DNA of 57,135 bases. It comes from Clostridium sp. Its GTDB lineage: Bacteria; Bacillota; Clostridia; Lachnospirales; Lachnospiraceae. The stretch spans positions 234,426-291,560 of the forward strand of contig JAMPFF010000001.1 in the NCBI GenBank assembly GCA_023664605.1, in the 5' to 3' direction. The translations under genes and the position numbers were made by a program. Under the pieces are notes generated by a model. It made no database searches and had not been told where the DNA came from. It worked only from the letters and a program-made list of their open reading frames with translations. Shown here piece by piece: positions 1-10,389 of the stretch (positions are counted from its first letter, which is position 1; the number at the start of each line of letters is the position of its first letter).

Positions 1-1004
1 CAGTCGTATGTATGGTATTTACATGGGTAAAATATGGAAAACCCGATGTTTCCATGTGTTTGAACGCCTCTTTAGCAGGTTTGGTTGCGATTACGGCGCC
101 GTGTGATGTTACGGATGTAACGGGCGCATTGATTATCGGTGCAGTTGCCGGACTGTTGGTTGTATTTGGCGTCTGGTTTTTGGATTACAAACTGCATATT
201 GACGACCCGGTAGGCGCGGTAGCGGTTCATTGCTTGAACGGTATCTGGGGTACGATTGCAGTCGGACTTTTTGCAACGACGTCCGCACCGGGAAATGACA
301 GTATTGTCGGATTATTTTACGGCGGCGGTTTTGCACAGTTAGGAAAACAGTTAATCGGTTTTGCTGCGGTAGCGGCATGGACGGCGGTTACGATTACGAT
401 TGCTTTCTTTATCATCAAGGCGCTTGTGGGACTGCGCGTCAGTGAGGAAGAGGAAATTGTAGGTCTGGATTCCTGTGAGCATGGTCTGGCGTCGGCTTAT
501 TCAGGATTCAGCATTATGGATATTTCTAATACAATGACGATGGATATTAATGAAAATACCAGCCTCGGCACGGATGATTATGAAGCGGCTTCCGCGGCAC
601 AAAAAGATGCGGCAGTACCGGTTATCGCGGAATATCCGGCGGCGGAATCAGGAATGTACAAAGTCGTTATTATTGCGAAATTATCCCGTTATGACCATTT
701 GAAGAAGGCCATGAATGACCTTGGCGTGACCGGCATGACGGTAACGCAGGTTATGGGATGCGGTATCCAGAAAGGCGCGGGCGATGTATACCGCGGCGTT
801 GAGATAGACGCTACGCTTCTTCCGAAAGTTAAGGTTGAAATCATTGTCAGCAAGATTCCTGTTGCAGACGTTATCGCTGCGGCTAAGAAAGCGCTTTATA
901 CCGGCAATATCGGCGATGGTAAGATATTCGTCTACAACGTGGCAAAAGTAGTAAAAGTCCGTACAGGAGAAGAGGACTTTGCGGCATTACAGGATGTAGA
1001 ATAA
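1..1004 (+). CDS. amt: Ammonium transporter Amt fused to a P-II (GlnB/GlnK) domain, 5' partial
   Basis: Imports ammonium across the cytoplasmic membrane; the fused P-II domain would gate the channel by nitrogen and energy status. The gene is cut by the window start: the open frame runs to base 3 and the first readable residues already belong to the Amt core (NASLAGLVAITAPCDV, then IGAVAG and CLNGIWGT). After the Amt C-terminal EHG..AYSGF motif comes a variable linker, then a P-II domain starting at MYKVVIIAKL with the PKVKVEIIV and YTGNIGDGKIFV segments. In the T-loop the residue aligned with the uridylylated Tyr51 (RGAEY in GlnK) is Ile (RGVEI), so uridylylation at that site looks impossible. 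A strong terminator follows, so it probably ends its operon. Amt identity is sure; the regulatory role is family knowledge. Confidence 0.95.
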   Translation, partial: VVCMVFTWVKYGKPDVSMCLNASLAGLVAITAPCDVTDVTGALIIGAVAGLLVVFGVWFLDYKLHIDDPVGAVAVHCLNGIWGTIAVGLFATTSAPGNDSIVGLFYGGGFAQLGKQLIGFAAVAAWTAVTITIAFFIIKALVGLRVSEEEEIVGLDSCEHGLASAYSGFSIMDISNTMTMDINENTSLGTDDYEAASAAQKDAAVPVIAEYPAAESGMYKVVIIAKLSRYDHLKKAMNDLGVTGMTVTQVMGCGIQKGAGDVYRGVEIDATLLPKVKVEIIVSKIPVADVIAAAKKALYTGNIGDGKIFVYNVAKVVKVRTGEEDFAALQDVE

Positions 1005-1060
1005 ATTTTATAACATAAAAATGCCATTCACTTAAATCCCTTAGTTTGTATATATGCAGA

Positions 1061-1095
1061 CTCCCCGGTGCTTCCACCACCGGGGAGTTTGTGTT
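1061..1095 (+). terminator. Rho-independent terminator after amt
   Basis: A perfect 10-bp stem (CTCCCCGGTG with CACCGGGGAG) closes a 7-base loop and is followed by a T-rich tail (tttgtgttt). It lies 57 bases after the amt stop and before the pyruvate kinase promoter. Confidence 0.9.
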
Positions 1096-1160
1096 TGTCC
1101 TCTGTAAAATACAATAAATCCTTTTTCATATAAATAATATAAGTAACAAATTTGTGGATA

Positions 1161-1169
1161 TGCTATAAT
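1161..1169 (+). promoter_or_regulatory. Extended -10 promoter element of pyk
   Basis: TGCTATAAT is a consensus -10 hexamer with the TGn extension, 37 bases before the pyk start. No good -35 hexamer sits 17 bases upstream, which fits an extended -10 promoter. AAGGAG at 1190-1196 is the ribosome binding site. Confidence 0.6.
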
Positions 1170-1205
1170 AAGAACATCGCAGAGTAAGAAAGGAGCAGCT
1201 TAAAT

Positions 1206-2621
1206 ATGAGAAAGACTAAAATCGTATGTACATTAGGACCATCAACGGATAATGAGGATGTGTTAAAACAGTTGATGTTAGAGGGCATGAACGTCGCAAG
1301 GTGCAACTTTTCCCACGGCGTTTATGAGGAACATAAGAAGCGGATGGATATGGTAAAAAAACTCCGCAAGGAAGTGAAAAAACCGATAGCGATTTTACTT
1401 GACACCAAAGGACCGGAAGTCAGGGTGAAACAATTTAAGGACGGAAAAGTTACCTTAAAGGAAGGGCAGTTATTTACGCTGACCTCCGAGGAGGTGGAGG
1501 GAACGCAGGACAAAGTTTCCGTTACCTATAACCGCCTTTATGAAGATTTGGAAGTAGGAATGAAAGTTCTAATTGACGACGGACTGATTGAGATGCGCGT
1601 GGAAAAGGTAGAGCAGACGAGTATCGTGTGCCGTGTTTTAAACGGCGGTACGGTTTCCAATAACAAGGGAATCAATGTGCCGGACGTCAATTTGTCAATG
1701 CCGTATGTAAGCGAAAAAGACAGAGAGGACATTCTTTTCGGCATCAGTCAGGACGTGGATTTTATAGCGGCTTCTTTTGTACAGAATAAAGAGGATATTT
1801 TGCAGCTGCGCAGACTGCTTGATAAAAACGGCGGCGAGGACATTAAAATCATCGCCAAGATTGAGAATGCACAAGGCGTGGAAAACATTGACGAAATTAT
1901 AGAAGTATCCGACGGCATCATGATAGCAAGAGGCGATATGGGCGTAGAAATACCATATGAAGAAGTGCCGGTCATCCAAAAAATGATTATCAAAAAAGTA
2001 TATCAGTTGGGAAAGCAGGTTATTACCGCAACACAGATGTTGGAATCCATGGTAAAAAATCCAAGACCGACCAGAGCGGAGGCAACGGATATTGCAAATG
2101 CAGTCTATGACGGCACAAGCGCGATTATGCTTTCGGGCGAAACAGCGGCAGGCGCATATCCTGTGGAAGCGGTCAAAACCATGGTAAGGATTGCGGAACG
2201 TACCGAGCAGGATGTAGATTATAGAAAGCGGTTTTTTAATCATGACAGAAAAGCAAATCCTGATATTACGGATGCTATCTGCCATGCAACCTGTACGACG
2301 GCGCATGATTTGAATGCAAAGGCGATTGTCACTGTTACCAAATCTGGGCGTTCAGCAAGAATGATTTCCGGCTACAGACCGGCAAACGGCATTATCGGCT
2401 GCGCGACTTCCGAAAAAGTCTGTCGGCAGATTAATCTTGCCTGGGGCGTTACGCCGATATTAATTAAAGAGGAAAAAGACGTCTATGATTTATTCGACAA
2501 CGCGCTCGTGGCGGCGGAGAAGATGCACCTATTGGAGAAAGGCGATTTGACGGTCATTACATCGGGCGTGCCGATTGGCATATCCGGCACGACGAATATG
2601 ATTAAGGTGCAGAATGTGTAA
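1206..2621 (+). CDS. pyk: Pyruvate kinase
   Basis: Converts phosphoenolpyruvate and ADP to pyruvate and ATP, the last step of glycolysis. The 471-residue protein opens with RKTKIVCTLGPS, has the RCNFSHG segment, the IAKIENAQGVENIDEI active-site block, the IMIARGDMGVEIP motif and the catalytic TQMLESM and PTRAEATDIANAV stretches. Length matches the short bacterial form: there is no C-terminal PEP-utiliser domain such as that of Bacillus pyruvate kinase. The start is set by a good ribosome binding site (AGGAGCAGCTTAAAT then ATG). The next gene is convergent and ends only 3 bases away, with no obvious terminator between them. Confidence 0.97.
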   Translation: MRKTKIVCTLGPSTDNEDVLKQLMLEGMNVARCNFSHGVYEEHKKRMDMVKKLRKEVKKPIAILLDTKGPEVRVKQFKDGKVTLKEGQLFTLTSEEVEGTQDKVSVTYNRLYEDLEVGMKVLIDDGLIEMRVEKVEQTSIVCRVLNGGTVSNNKGINVPDVNLSMPYVSEKDREDILFGISQDVDFIAASFVQNKEDILQLRRLLDKNGGEDIKIIAKIENAQGVENIDEIIEVSDGIMIARGDMGVEIPYEEVPVIQKMIIKKVYQLGKQVITATQMLESMVKNPRPTRAEATDIANAVYDGTSAIMLSGETAAGAYPVEAVKTMVRIAERTEQDVDYRKRFFNHDRKANPDITDAICHATCTTAHDLNAKAIVTVTKSGRSARMISGYRPANGIIGCATSEKVCRQINLAWGVTPILIKEEKDVYDLFDNALVAAEKMHLLEKGDLTVITSGVPIGISGTTNMIKVQNV

Positions 2622-2624
2622 ATG

Positions 2625-3572
2625 TTACGCAATAAACACCGCCACCAGCGGAATTGTCGCCAGACTTAAAATCGTTGTCAGAATAATTCCCTGCGAAATG
2701 GTGGATTCATCTACATGGAGCTGCTTTGAGAGCATAAGCGGCATATTCCCGGCAGGGACGGCAAGCATGAGAGCGGCGGAATTGACAATAAGCGGCTTAT
2801 GGACAAACAGACCGATTACCAGCGTGAAACCAATCGGCAGCAGTATCTGCCTGATAAGCGTAAACGCATAGAGCTTCGGATGGGAAAAAATCTCTTTCGG
2901 AGCCATTTGCGCTACGGAAACACCAAGTACAAGCATGGATAAAAAGGTGGTTGTCCGTCCGGCATAAGATAAGGATGAGGATATGATTGTCGGTACGTTA
3001 AAGTTGCCAAGATAAAATATAATCGTCAATACCGCGGAAACAGTTCCGGCATTAATAAGTTTATGCGCCAAAGATTCCGAGGAACCGTCCTGCGTTATGG
3101 AATGCTGCTCGACGGCTGCTTTTTTTAAAGTGGCAATCCCGTAAGTATATACAAGAACATTATATACGAGATTATTTAACGATACAAAAATAAGCGCGCC
3201 GGAGCCTAATACGGCGGACACGAGCGGAATGCCGATAAACCCCACGTTGCCGAATATTGTCAGCATACGGTAGGAGTAGCGTCCGGGCTGCGGTACTCTT
3301 AATATCAGCGGAATCAAATATGCAAACAGCAGTAAAACCGCATAGGAAACCAGCACGACGCACAGACCGACGCCCAGTTCGGAAAGAGACACTTTCGGGG
3401 AATCGTCAAAAGCGGAACAAATTAATACGGCGGGATTTGTAACGTTTACAATTAATCCTGACAGTTGTCTGGAGGTATCTTCAGACAACATTTTTTTGCG
3501 AAAAAGAAAGATGCCGACTATAATTAAAATCATAATAATTATCATTTGTTCCAATACGACTGAAATGCTCAT
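2625..3572 (-). CDS. AEC family transporter
   Basis: Auxin-efflux-carrier/malate-permease type integral membrane protein, 315 residues with about ten hydrophobic segments. Family members export or import small organic anions; the substrate cannot be told here. Typical features are the N-terminal helix followed by RKKMLSEDTSRQLSGLIVNVTNPAVLICS, the NVGFIGIPL motif near residue 110, and the C-terminal MLAVPAGNMPLMLSKQL segment. The start follows AAAAGGAGTCAGCATT on the minus strand. It is monocistronic and convergent with pyk. Its leader carries two stem-loops, described separately. Confidence 0.88.
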   Translation of the reverse strand: MSISVVLEQMIIIMILIIVGIFLFRKKMLSEDTSRQLSGLIVNVTNPAVLICSAFDDSPKVSLSELGVGLCVVLVSYAVLLLFAYLIPLILRVPQPGRYSYRMLTIFGNVGFIGIPLVSAVLGSGALIFVSLNNLVYNVLVYTYGIATLKKAAVEQHSITQDGSSESLAHKLINAGTVSAVLTIIFYLGNFNVPTIISSSLSYAGRTTTFLSMLVLGVSVAQMAPKEIFSHPKLYAFTLIRQILLPIGFTLVIGLFVHKPLIVNSAALMLAVPAGNMPLMLSKQLHVDESTISQGIILTTILSLATIPLVAVFIA

Positions 3573-3600
3573 AATGCTGACTCCTTTTTTTAGTTGGCAG

Positions 3601-3672
3601 AGCAGATTCGCTCTATCAAAATATCAGATGACAAAATCATCTGCAAGCAGTTGTTTTGTCATTTGATATTTT
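3601..3672 (-). other. Two-hairpin leader upstream of the AEC transporter
   Basis: Read on the minus strand, a 19-base arm at 3654-3672 pairs with 3618-3636 with a single G-U pair around a 17-base loop, then a short hairpin AGAGC-gaatct-GCTCT (3601-3616) follows before the ribosome binding site. Neither has a long T tail, so they need not be terminators. The arrangement resembles the other two-hairpin leaders in this window. Function unknown. Confidence 0.55.
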
Positions 3673-3764
3673 TGCACTGCCCATTGCCTACGCGAATATT
3701 GTATCATATTTTAAAAAAATAGGAAGAGGCTTAACAGGAGAAAAAAAATATTATATAATAATAT

Positions 3765-5400
<1,636 letters not shown>

Positions 5401-5448
5401 TATCATAAGCTGAGAAAATGTAAGCGTAAGAAAAGGCAGGTAAGAAAT

Positions 5449-6636
5449 ATGATAGTACAGCAATATAAAGATATGTTAAAGGGAAAATCCGTTATCAGGC
5501 AGTTATCGGAGTTTGCCACGGAAAGAGGAACCCAAATAGGATATGAAAACGTATTTGATTACAGTCTGGGGAACCCGTCGGTTCCCGTTCCGCAGAAGTT
5601 TACGGATATCATGATTGATATGTTGCAAAGCCGCGACCCGATGGAATTGCACGGCTACAGCCAGAGCCTTGGTATTCCGTCCGTGCGGGAAAAGGTGGCA
5701 AAGTCTTTGAATGAGCGTTTCGGCATGAATTACACCGGCAGCCATATTTTTATGACGACGGGAGCGGCAGGCGCTATTGCGCACGCTATCCGCTGCGTAA
5801 CGAAAGCCGGAGACGAGATTCTTACGTTTGCGCCGTATTTCCCGGAGTATCAGCCCTATGTAAATTTAAGCGGCGCCAGATTGAAAGTAGTGCCGGCGGA
5901 TATAAAAGATTTTCAGATTAATTTTGAAGCGTTTGAAGAAATGCTGACAAAAGACGTCATGGCGGTTTTGATTAATACGCCGAATAATCCGTCCGGCGTG
6001 GTTTATACGACGCAGACGATAAAGAAACTGACAGAGATTATGGCGGCGAAAGAAAAAGAGTACGGACACGATATTTTCCTGATTTCGGACGAACCGTACA
6101 GGGAAATTGTATTTGAGGGTACGGACGCGCCCTATCCGTCTTTATTTTATCCAAATTCATTATCCTGTTATTCATTTTCCAAGTCGTTGTCGCTGCCCGG
6201 AGAACGAATTGGTTATGTCGCGGTCAATCCGGCGTGTACCGATGCGGAATATATTACAAATATGTGCGGTCAGATTTCGAGAGGAACCGGACATAACTGT
6301 CCGCCCTCCATCATTCAGCTTGCCGTAGCGGAAGTGTTGGATTTAACGGCGGATTTATCCGTGTATGAAACCAATATGAATATATTATATAAAGAGCTTA
6401 CTGCTCTTGGATTTTCGTGTGTGAAACCGGGAGGCACTTTTTATATGTTCCCGAAAGCCTTAGAGGATGATGCGGTTAGTTTCTGCCAGAAAGCAAAGAA
6501 ATATGATTTGATTTTAGTGCCGAGCGATACGTTTGGCGTACCAGGGTATTTCAGGATTGCTTATTGTATTGCTACGGAAAAAGTAGAGCGTTCTCTGGAA
6601 GCGTTTAGAAAATTTGTACAAAACGAATATAGATAG
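5449..6636 (+). CDS. Pyridoxal-phosphate aminotransferase, class I/II
   Basis: Fold-type I PLP enzyme of 395 residues, probably an amino acid transaminase of the AspC family; the substrate is not clear. Landmarks are FDYSLGNPSVPVP, GYSQSLGIPSVREKVA, TTGAAGAIAHAI for cofactor phosphate binding, NTPNNPSGVVY, the LISDEPYREIVF strand with the pyridine-binding Asp, and SFSKSLSLPGERIGY, whose Lys forms the Schiff base. The start has GCAGGTAAGAAAT upstream. It lies 48 bases after glpK and 15 bases before the patatin gene, so co-transcription with the latter is likely. Confidence 0.9.
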   Translation: MIVQQYKDMLKGKSVIRQLSEFATERGTQIGYENVFDYSLGNPSVPVPQKFTDIMIDMLQSRDPMELHGYSQSLGIPSVREKVAKSLNERFGMNYTGSHIFMTTGAAGAIAHAIRCVTKAGDEILTFAPYFPEYQPYVNLSGARLKVVPADIKDFQINFEAFEEMLTKDVMAVLINTPNNPSGVVYTTQTIKKLTEIMAAKEKEYGHDIFLISDEPYREIVFEGTDAPYPSLFYPNSLSCYSFSKSLSLPGERIGYVAVNPACTDAEYITNMCGQISRGTGHNCPPSIIQLAVAEVLDLTADLSVYETNMNILYKELTALGFSCVKPGGTFYMFPKALEDDAVSFCQKAKKYDLILVPSDTFGVPGYFRIAYCIATEKVERSLEAFRKFVQNEYR

Positions 6637-6651
6637 AAAGAAGGAATATAT

Positions 6652-7500
6652 ATGTATCAGGCGGGACTTGTTTTAGAGGGCGGCGCGATGAAGGGCATCT
6701 ATACTGCCGGCGTATTGGATTTTTTTCTGGATAAGGAAATAGAGTTTTCAAGCTGCTACGGCGTATCGGCGGGCGCGTGCTGTTTGTGCAGTTATCTGTC
6801 GAAGCAGCGCGGGAGGGCATATCATGTCAATGTCGATTATCTGGGGCAGAAAGCGTATTGCAGTGTCGAAAGCCTCATAAAGACCGGCGATTTATTCGGG
6901 GCGGATATGTGTTACAGTTTGATTCCCGATTATCTTGACCCTTACGATTATGATATGTTTGACCGCTATCAGGGAAAAGCGTATGCGGTTGTTACCAATA
7001 TCAAAACGGGGGAAACGGAGTATATGCAGTTAAAAGATATGCGTAAGGATACCATTGCCGTGCGCGCTTCCAGTTCCATGCCGTTAGTCTCCAGAAATGT
7101 AAAAATTGACGGGGAACTTTATCTGGATGGGGGCATCTCTGATTCTATTCCCATCAGGCGTTCCATGAAAGACGGGAACCAAAAGAACGTGATTATCCTG
7201 ACAAAGGAGGAGGGATATGTCAGACAGCCCGCGGGAGCGGAACTGGCGCTTGTAAAGGCAAGATATCTGCGCTATCCTAAAGTATACGAGCTTATGAGGC
7301 AGAGACATCTTTCCTATAATAGTACGATGCAGTATATTGAGGAAATGCGTGAGAAAGGAAAGGTGTTCGTTATCCGTCCGAAACAGAAAAGCGGCGTAGG
7401 AAGAATAGAGAAGGATAGAGCCAAGCTGGATGCGCTCTATGAAGAGGGATATCGCGACGCAGAAAATTGTTACCTTGAATTATTGGAGTATTTAAGCTGA
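6652..7500 (+). CDS. Patatin-like phospholipase
   Basis: Probable cytoplasmic lipid acyl hydrolase of 282 residues. The oxyanion-hole motif is GGAMKGIYTAG (residues 10-20), the nucleophile elbow is GVSAG with Ser39, and the catalytic Asp lies in YLDGGISDSIP at about residue 159, completing the Ser-Asp dyad. This layout matches the YlbK/RssA-like patatins common in Firmicutes. A ribosome binding site (AGAAAGAAGG) lies in the 15-base gap after the aminotransferase, and uppP begins 22 bases downstream. The lipid substrate is unknown. Confidence 0.88.
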   Translation: MYQAGLVLEGGAMKGIYTAGVLDFFLDKEIEFSSCYGVSAGACCLCSYLSKQRGRAYHVNVDYLGQKAYCSVESLIKTGDLFGADMCYSLIPDYLDPYDYDMFDRYQGKAYAVVTNIKTGETEYMQLKDMRKDTIAVRASSSMPLVSRNVKIDGELYLDGGISDSIPIRRSMKDGNQKNVIILTKEEGYVRQPAGAELALVKARYLRYPKVYELMRQRHLSYNSTMQYIEEMREKGKVFVIRPKQKSGVGRIEKDRAKLDALYEEGYRDAENCYLELLEYLS

Positions 7501-7522
7501 GAAAGGAGCATAGGGTAATCGT

Positions 7523-8365
7523 ATGTGGGAAATTTTAAAAGCGGTACTGTTCGGTATCGTAGAGGGTATTACGGAGTGGCTGCCTATCAGCAGCACCGGT
7601 CATATGATTCTGCTGGGCGAGTTCGTGAAACTGGATGTATCGGAGGAATTTTGGGAGATGTTTCTGGTGGTGATACAGTTGGGAGCAATCTTAGCGGTCG
7701 TGCTGCTTTTCTGGAATCAGATTTTTCCCTTTGGCGTCAGAAACTATGACAAAAAATTATTTGTAAAAAAAGACATCTTCATTCTCTGGTTTAAAATTCT
7801 GGCGGCGTGTATTCCGGCGGCGGTTATCGGGCTTGCTTTTGATGATGTATTTGACGCCCTGTTCTATAACCCGTGGTGCGTCGCCATTGCTTTGATTGTA
7901 TTTGGCGTGGCGTTTATCGTCATTGAAGAACGTAATAAAAAGATGAATCCCCGCATTACCACGTTAGGGCAGATGACCTATAAAATTGCCCTGTTAATCG
8001 GCGTTTTTCAGTTGATAGCGGCGATTTTTCCCGGCACGTCCCGTTCCGGCGCAACGATTGTAGGCGCGCTTTTACTTGGCGTTTCGAGAACCGTAGCGGC
8101 GGAGTTTACATTTTTTCTGGCGATTCCGGTTATGCTGGGCGCGAGCCTGTTAAAAATTGTAAAATTCGGTTTTTCTTTTACAAGTATGGAACTTACAATT
8201 CTATTTGTGGGCATGATAGTCGCGTTCCTCGTATCCGTATTTGTGATTCGTTTTTTGATGGGATATATCAAAAAACATGATTTCAAAGTTTTCGGCTGGT
8301 ATCGTATTATTTTGGGAATTATTGTCCTATTGTACTTTATTGTATGTGATATGAAATTGCTGTAA
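7523..8365 (+). CDS. uppP: Undecaprenyl-diphosphate phosphatase UppP (BacA)
   Basis: Dephosphorylates undecaprenyl pyrophosphate to recycle the lipid carrier of peptidoglycan and wall polymers; overproduction gives bacitracin resistance in known members. The 280-residue polytopic membrane protein carries motif I, EGITEWLPISSTGHM, with Glu14, Glu18 and His27, and motif II, PGTSRSGATI, with the catalytic Arg. Length and about eight membrane segments match the family. GAAAGGAG lies upstream of the ATG. A terminator follows, so it ends the unit started by the aminotransferase or patatin gene. Confidence 0.96.
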   Translation: MWEILKAVLFGIVEGITEWLPISSTGHMILLGEFVKLDVSEEFWEMFLVVIQLGAILAVVLLFWNQIFPFGVRNYDKKLFVKKDIFILWFKILAACIPAAVIGLAFDDVFDALFYNPWCVAIALIVFGVAFIVIEERNKKMNPRITTLGQMTYKIALLIGVFQLIAAIFPGTSRSGATIVGALLLGVSRTVAAEFTFFLAIPVMLGASLLKIVKFGFSFTSMELTILFVGMIVAFLVSVFVIRFLMGYIKKHDFKVFGWYRIILGIIVLLYFIVCDMKLL

Positions 8366-8408
8366 TCGTAGTGGGGTTCAAGCAAGAATTTACGCAGTAA
8401 ATTTTTGG

Positions 8409-8438
8409 AGCGCAAGCCACTGAGGTTGCGCTTTTTTA
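8409..8438 (+). terminator. Rho-independent terminator after uppP
   Basis: AGCGCAA..CC pairs with GG.TTGCGCT around a short loop, with one bulged base, followed by six T. It lies 44 bases after uppP. Confidence 0.85.
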
Positions 8439-8495
8439 TAGCATTTCGCATATATACTGTGCCGAAATAATGAAAGATTTGTGACAGTTTGTCAG

Positions 8496-8524
8496 TTGAC
8501 AAGACTCTAAGCTTAGGTTAGAAT
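8496..8524 (+). promoter_or_regulatory. Strong sigma-A-type promoter of the DUF6465 gene
   Basis: TTGACA (8496-8501), 17-base spacer, TAGAAT (8519-8524). The near-consensus promoter with a strong GGGAGG ribosome binding site at 8620-8625 suggests high expression. Confidence 0.8.
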
Positions 8525-8632
8525 ATGCTGTATAATCGAACGATAGTGATAATCTGTAGATTATGATATATTAAGCTAGATGATTGTTGCGTATAAATTT
8601 TTAAAGGATGAATACATGGGAGGAGATTATTC

Positions 8633-9076
8633 ATGGCAGAAGTAAAGAAACCGGCAGCTAAACCAGTAGCTGCAAAAGCAGCGGAAGTAAAGAAAGAAGA
8701 AGTAAAGGCAGAGGCTGTAACGCCTGTTGTAAAGGAAGCAACGGTAAAAGAGGCACCTAAGGCGGCAAAGAAAACGACAGCTAAAAAGACAACAAAGACA
8801 GCAGCTAAGAAAACAACGACAAAAACAACAAAAGCAAAAGCAGCGACAGCAAAGACACCGGGCAGAAAAGCAGCGGCTAAAGCAGTTGTTCATGTACAGT
8901 TTTCAGGTAAATCATACACACCGGATGATTTGGTAAAGAGCGCTAAAGATGTATGGCAGTATGATTTGAACCGTAAACCGGAAGACTTTAAGTCAGTTGA
9001 ACTTTATGTAAAACCGGAAGAGCAGAAAGCATATTATGTGATTAACGGTGAAGTAACCGGAGATTTTAATATTTAA
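8633..9076 (+). CDS. DUF6465 family protein with histone-like Lys/Ala/Thr-rich N-terminus
   Basis: Unknown function, 147 residues. The first 85 or so residues are a low-complexity basic tail of repeated KKTT, AKKTT and KAAAKA units like those of histone H1 and HU tails, implying nucleic acid or polyanion binding. The rest, from VHVQFSGKSYTPDDLVK to the VINGEVTGDFNI end, is a compact domain I recognise as DUF6465, common in Lachnospiraceae. It stands alone between a consensus promoter and a strong terminator. The DNA-binding idea is inference from composition. Confidence 0.85.
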   Translation: MAEVKKPAAKPVAAKAAEVKKEEVKAEAVTPVVKEATVKEAPKAAKKTTAKKTTKTAAKKTTTKTTKAKAATAKTPGRKAAAKAVVHVQFSGKSYTPDDLVKSAKDVWQYDLNRKPEDFKSVELYVKPEEQKAYYVINGEVTGDFNI

Positions 9077-9107
9077 TCTGCAAAAATCAAGTATCTTACA
9101 AGAATGA

Positions 9108-9150
9108 AAAGCAGTTAGCCTGCGGTTTTCCGTGGCTGATTGCTTTTTTA
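9108..9150 (+). terminator. Rho-independent terminator after the DUF6465 gene
   Basis: A 13-bp stem (AAAGCAGTTAGCC with GGCTGATTGCTTT, two G-U pairs), a 13-base loop and a T tail, 31 bases after the stop codon. Confidence 0.9.
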
Positions 9151-9195
9151 TTATCGTTTTTTATATTTTTTTCATAATTTTTTTTCACAGATATG

Positions 9196-9224
9196 TTGAC
9201 AATTAAATAATGAAGTGATAACTT
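9196..9224 (+). promoter_or_regulatory. hrcA operon promoter
   Basis: TTGACA (9196-9201), 17-base spacer, TAACTT (9219-9224). It lies just upstream of the CIRCE operator, so transcription would start in or beside the operator. Confidence 0.7.
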
Positions 9225-9238
9225 AACACTAGAAGGTG

Positions 9239-9265
9239 TTAGCACTCTAATGAGTCGAGTGCTAA
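9239..9265 (+). promoter_or_regulatory. CIRCE operator (HrcA binding site)
   Basis: TTAGCACTC, nine-base spacer, GAGTGCTAA: an exact match to the CIRCE consensus inverted repeat. HrcA bound here represses the heat-shock operon, GroEL helping HrcA fold in known systems. It lies 57 bases before hrcA. Confidence 0.98.
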
Positions 9266-9321
9266 CAAAACACAATAAGAAGCCAAAGTAGCTGCCTGAT
9301 GAAACGATAGGAGAAAAGGGT

Positions 9322-10344
9322 ATGCAGTTGGATGATAGAAAATATAAAATATTGCAAGCCATTATCCGGAACTATCTGGAGACCGGAGAACCGGTAGGAA
9401 GCAGAACGATTTCCAAGTATGCCGATTTAAACCTCAGTTCCGCGACCATTCGTAATGAGATGGCGGACTTGGAGGAATTGGGATATATTTTACAGCCTCA
9501 CACATCGGCCGGGCGGATACCGTCCGATAAGGGATACCGCTTATATGTAGATAAGATGATGGAGGAAAAAGAGCGGGAAGTCGAAGAGATGAAGGAAATG
9601 CTCTTGGAAAAAGAGGATAAAATGGATCATCTTTTAAAACAGGCGGCAAAACTTTTGGCAAATAATACGGAATATGCGGCCATGGTATCCGCTCCGCAGT
9701 ACCGCCGCAATAAGTTAAAATTCATTCAGCTTTCCCGTGTGGATGCGAATCAGCTTCTTGCAGTTATCGTGGTGGAAGGTAATGTAATTAAAAATTCCAT
9801 CTTGACGGTTTCAGAGGATTTGGACGAAGAGACAATACTCAAACTGAATATTTTGCTGAATACGCACTTAAACGGACTGACGATGGAAGAGATTAATCTG
9901 GGCATGATAGCCGCTATGAAACAGCAGGCGGGGATTCATAGCGAAATTGTAGCCGGTGTGATAGATGCTGTAGCGGAAGCCATTAAGGCAGATGAGGATT
10001 TGGAAATTTATACAAGCGGTACGAAAAACTTTTTCAAATATCCGGAACTCTCCGACCACCAAAGGGCAAGCGAGTTAATTACCACTTTTGAGGAAAAGCA
10101 GATTTTACACGAACTTGTGCAGGAGAATCTTTCCGATGAAAATACCGGCATTCAGGTCTATATCGGAAACGAAACGCCGATTCAGGGAATGAAAGACTGC
10201 AGCGTCGTAACCGCCACGTATGAACTGGATGAGGGTATGAAAGGAACCATTGGCATTATCGGTCCGAAGCGGATGGATTATGAAAAAGTAGTAAATAATT
10301 TAAAAATGCTGAAAAACCAGTTGGATGATTTTTATAAAAAATAG
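9322..10344 (+). CDS. hrcA: Heat-inducible transcription repressor HrcA
   Basis: Represses class I heat-shock genes by binding CIRCE, which is present just upstream. The 340-residue protein has the N-terminal winged helix (RKYKILQAIIRNYLETGEPVG.., then SSATIRNEMADLEELGY, then QPHTSAGRIPSDKGYRLYVD) and a C-terminal ligand/dimerisation domain ending in TIGIIGPKRMDYEKVV. Length is normal. The start follows GATAGGAGAAAAGGGT. It is the first gene of hrcA-grpE-dnaK-dnaJ and so should be autoregulated. Confidence 0.98.
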   Translation: MQLDDRKYKILQAIIRNYLETGEPVGSRTISKYADLNLSSATIRNEMADLEELGYILQPHTSAGRIPSDKGYRLYVDKMMEEKEREVEEMKEMLLEKEDKMDHLLKQAAKLLANNTEYAAMVSAPQYRRNKLKFIQLSRVDANQLLAVIVVEGNVIKNSILTVSEDLDEETILKLNILLNTHLNGLTMEEINLGMIAAMKQQAGIHSEIVAGVIDAVAEAIKADEDLEIYTSGTKNFFKYPELSDHQRASELITTFEEKQILHELVQENLSDENTGIQVYIGNETPIQGMKDCSVVTATYELDEGMKGTIGIIGPKRMDYEKVVNNLKMLKNQLDDFYKK

Positions 10345-10389
10345 CCAGCCGGGGAATGACATAGAACTCATAAGAAAGGGATGAAAGTC

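Noticed and set aside
8627-8893. Cysteine-rich antisense frame opposite the DUF6465 gene
   Set aside because: The Cys/Phe repeats are just the reverse complement of the Lys/Ala/Thr repeats.
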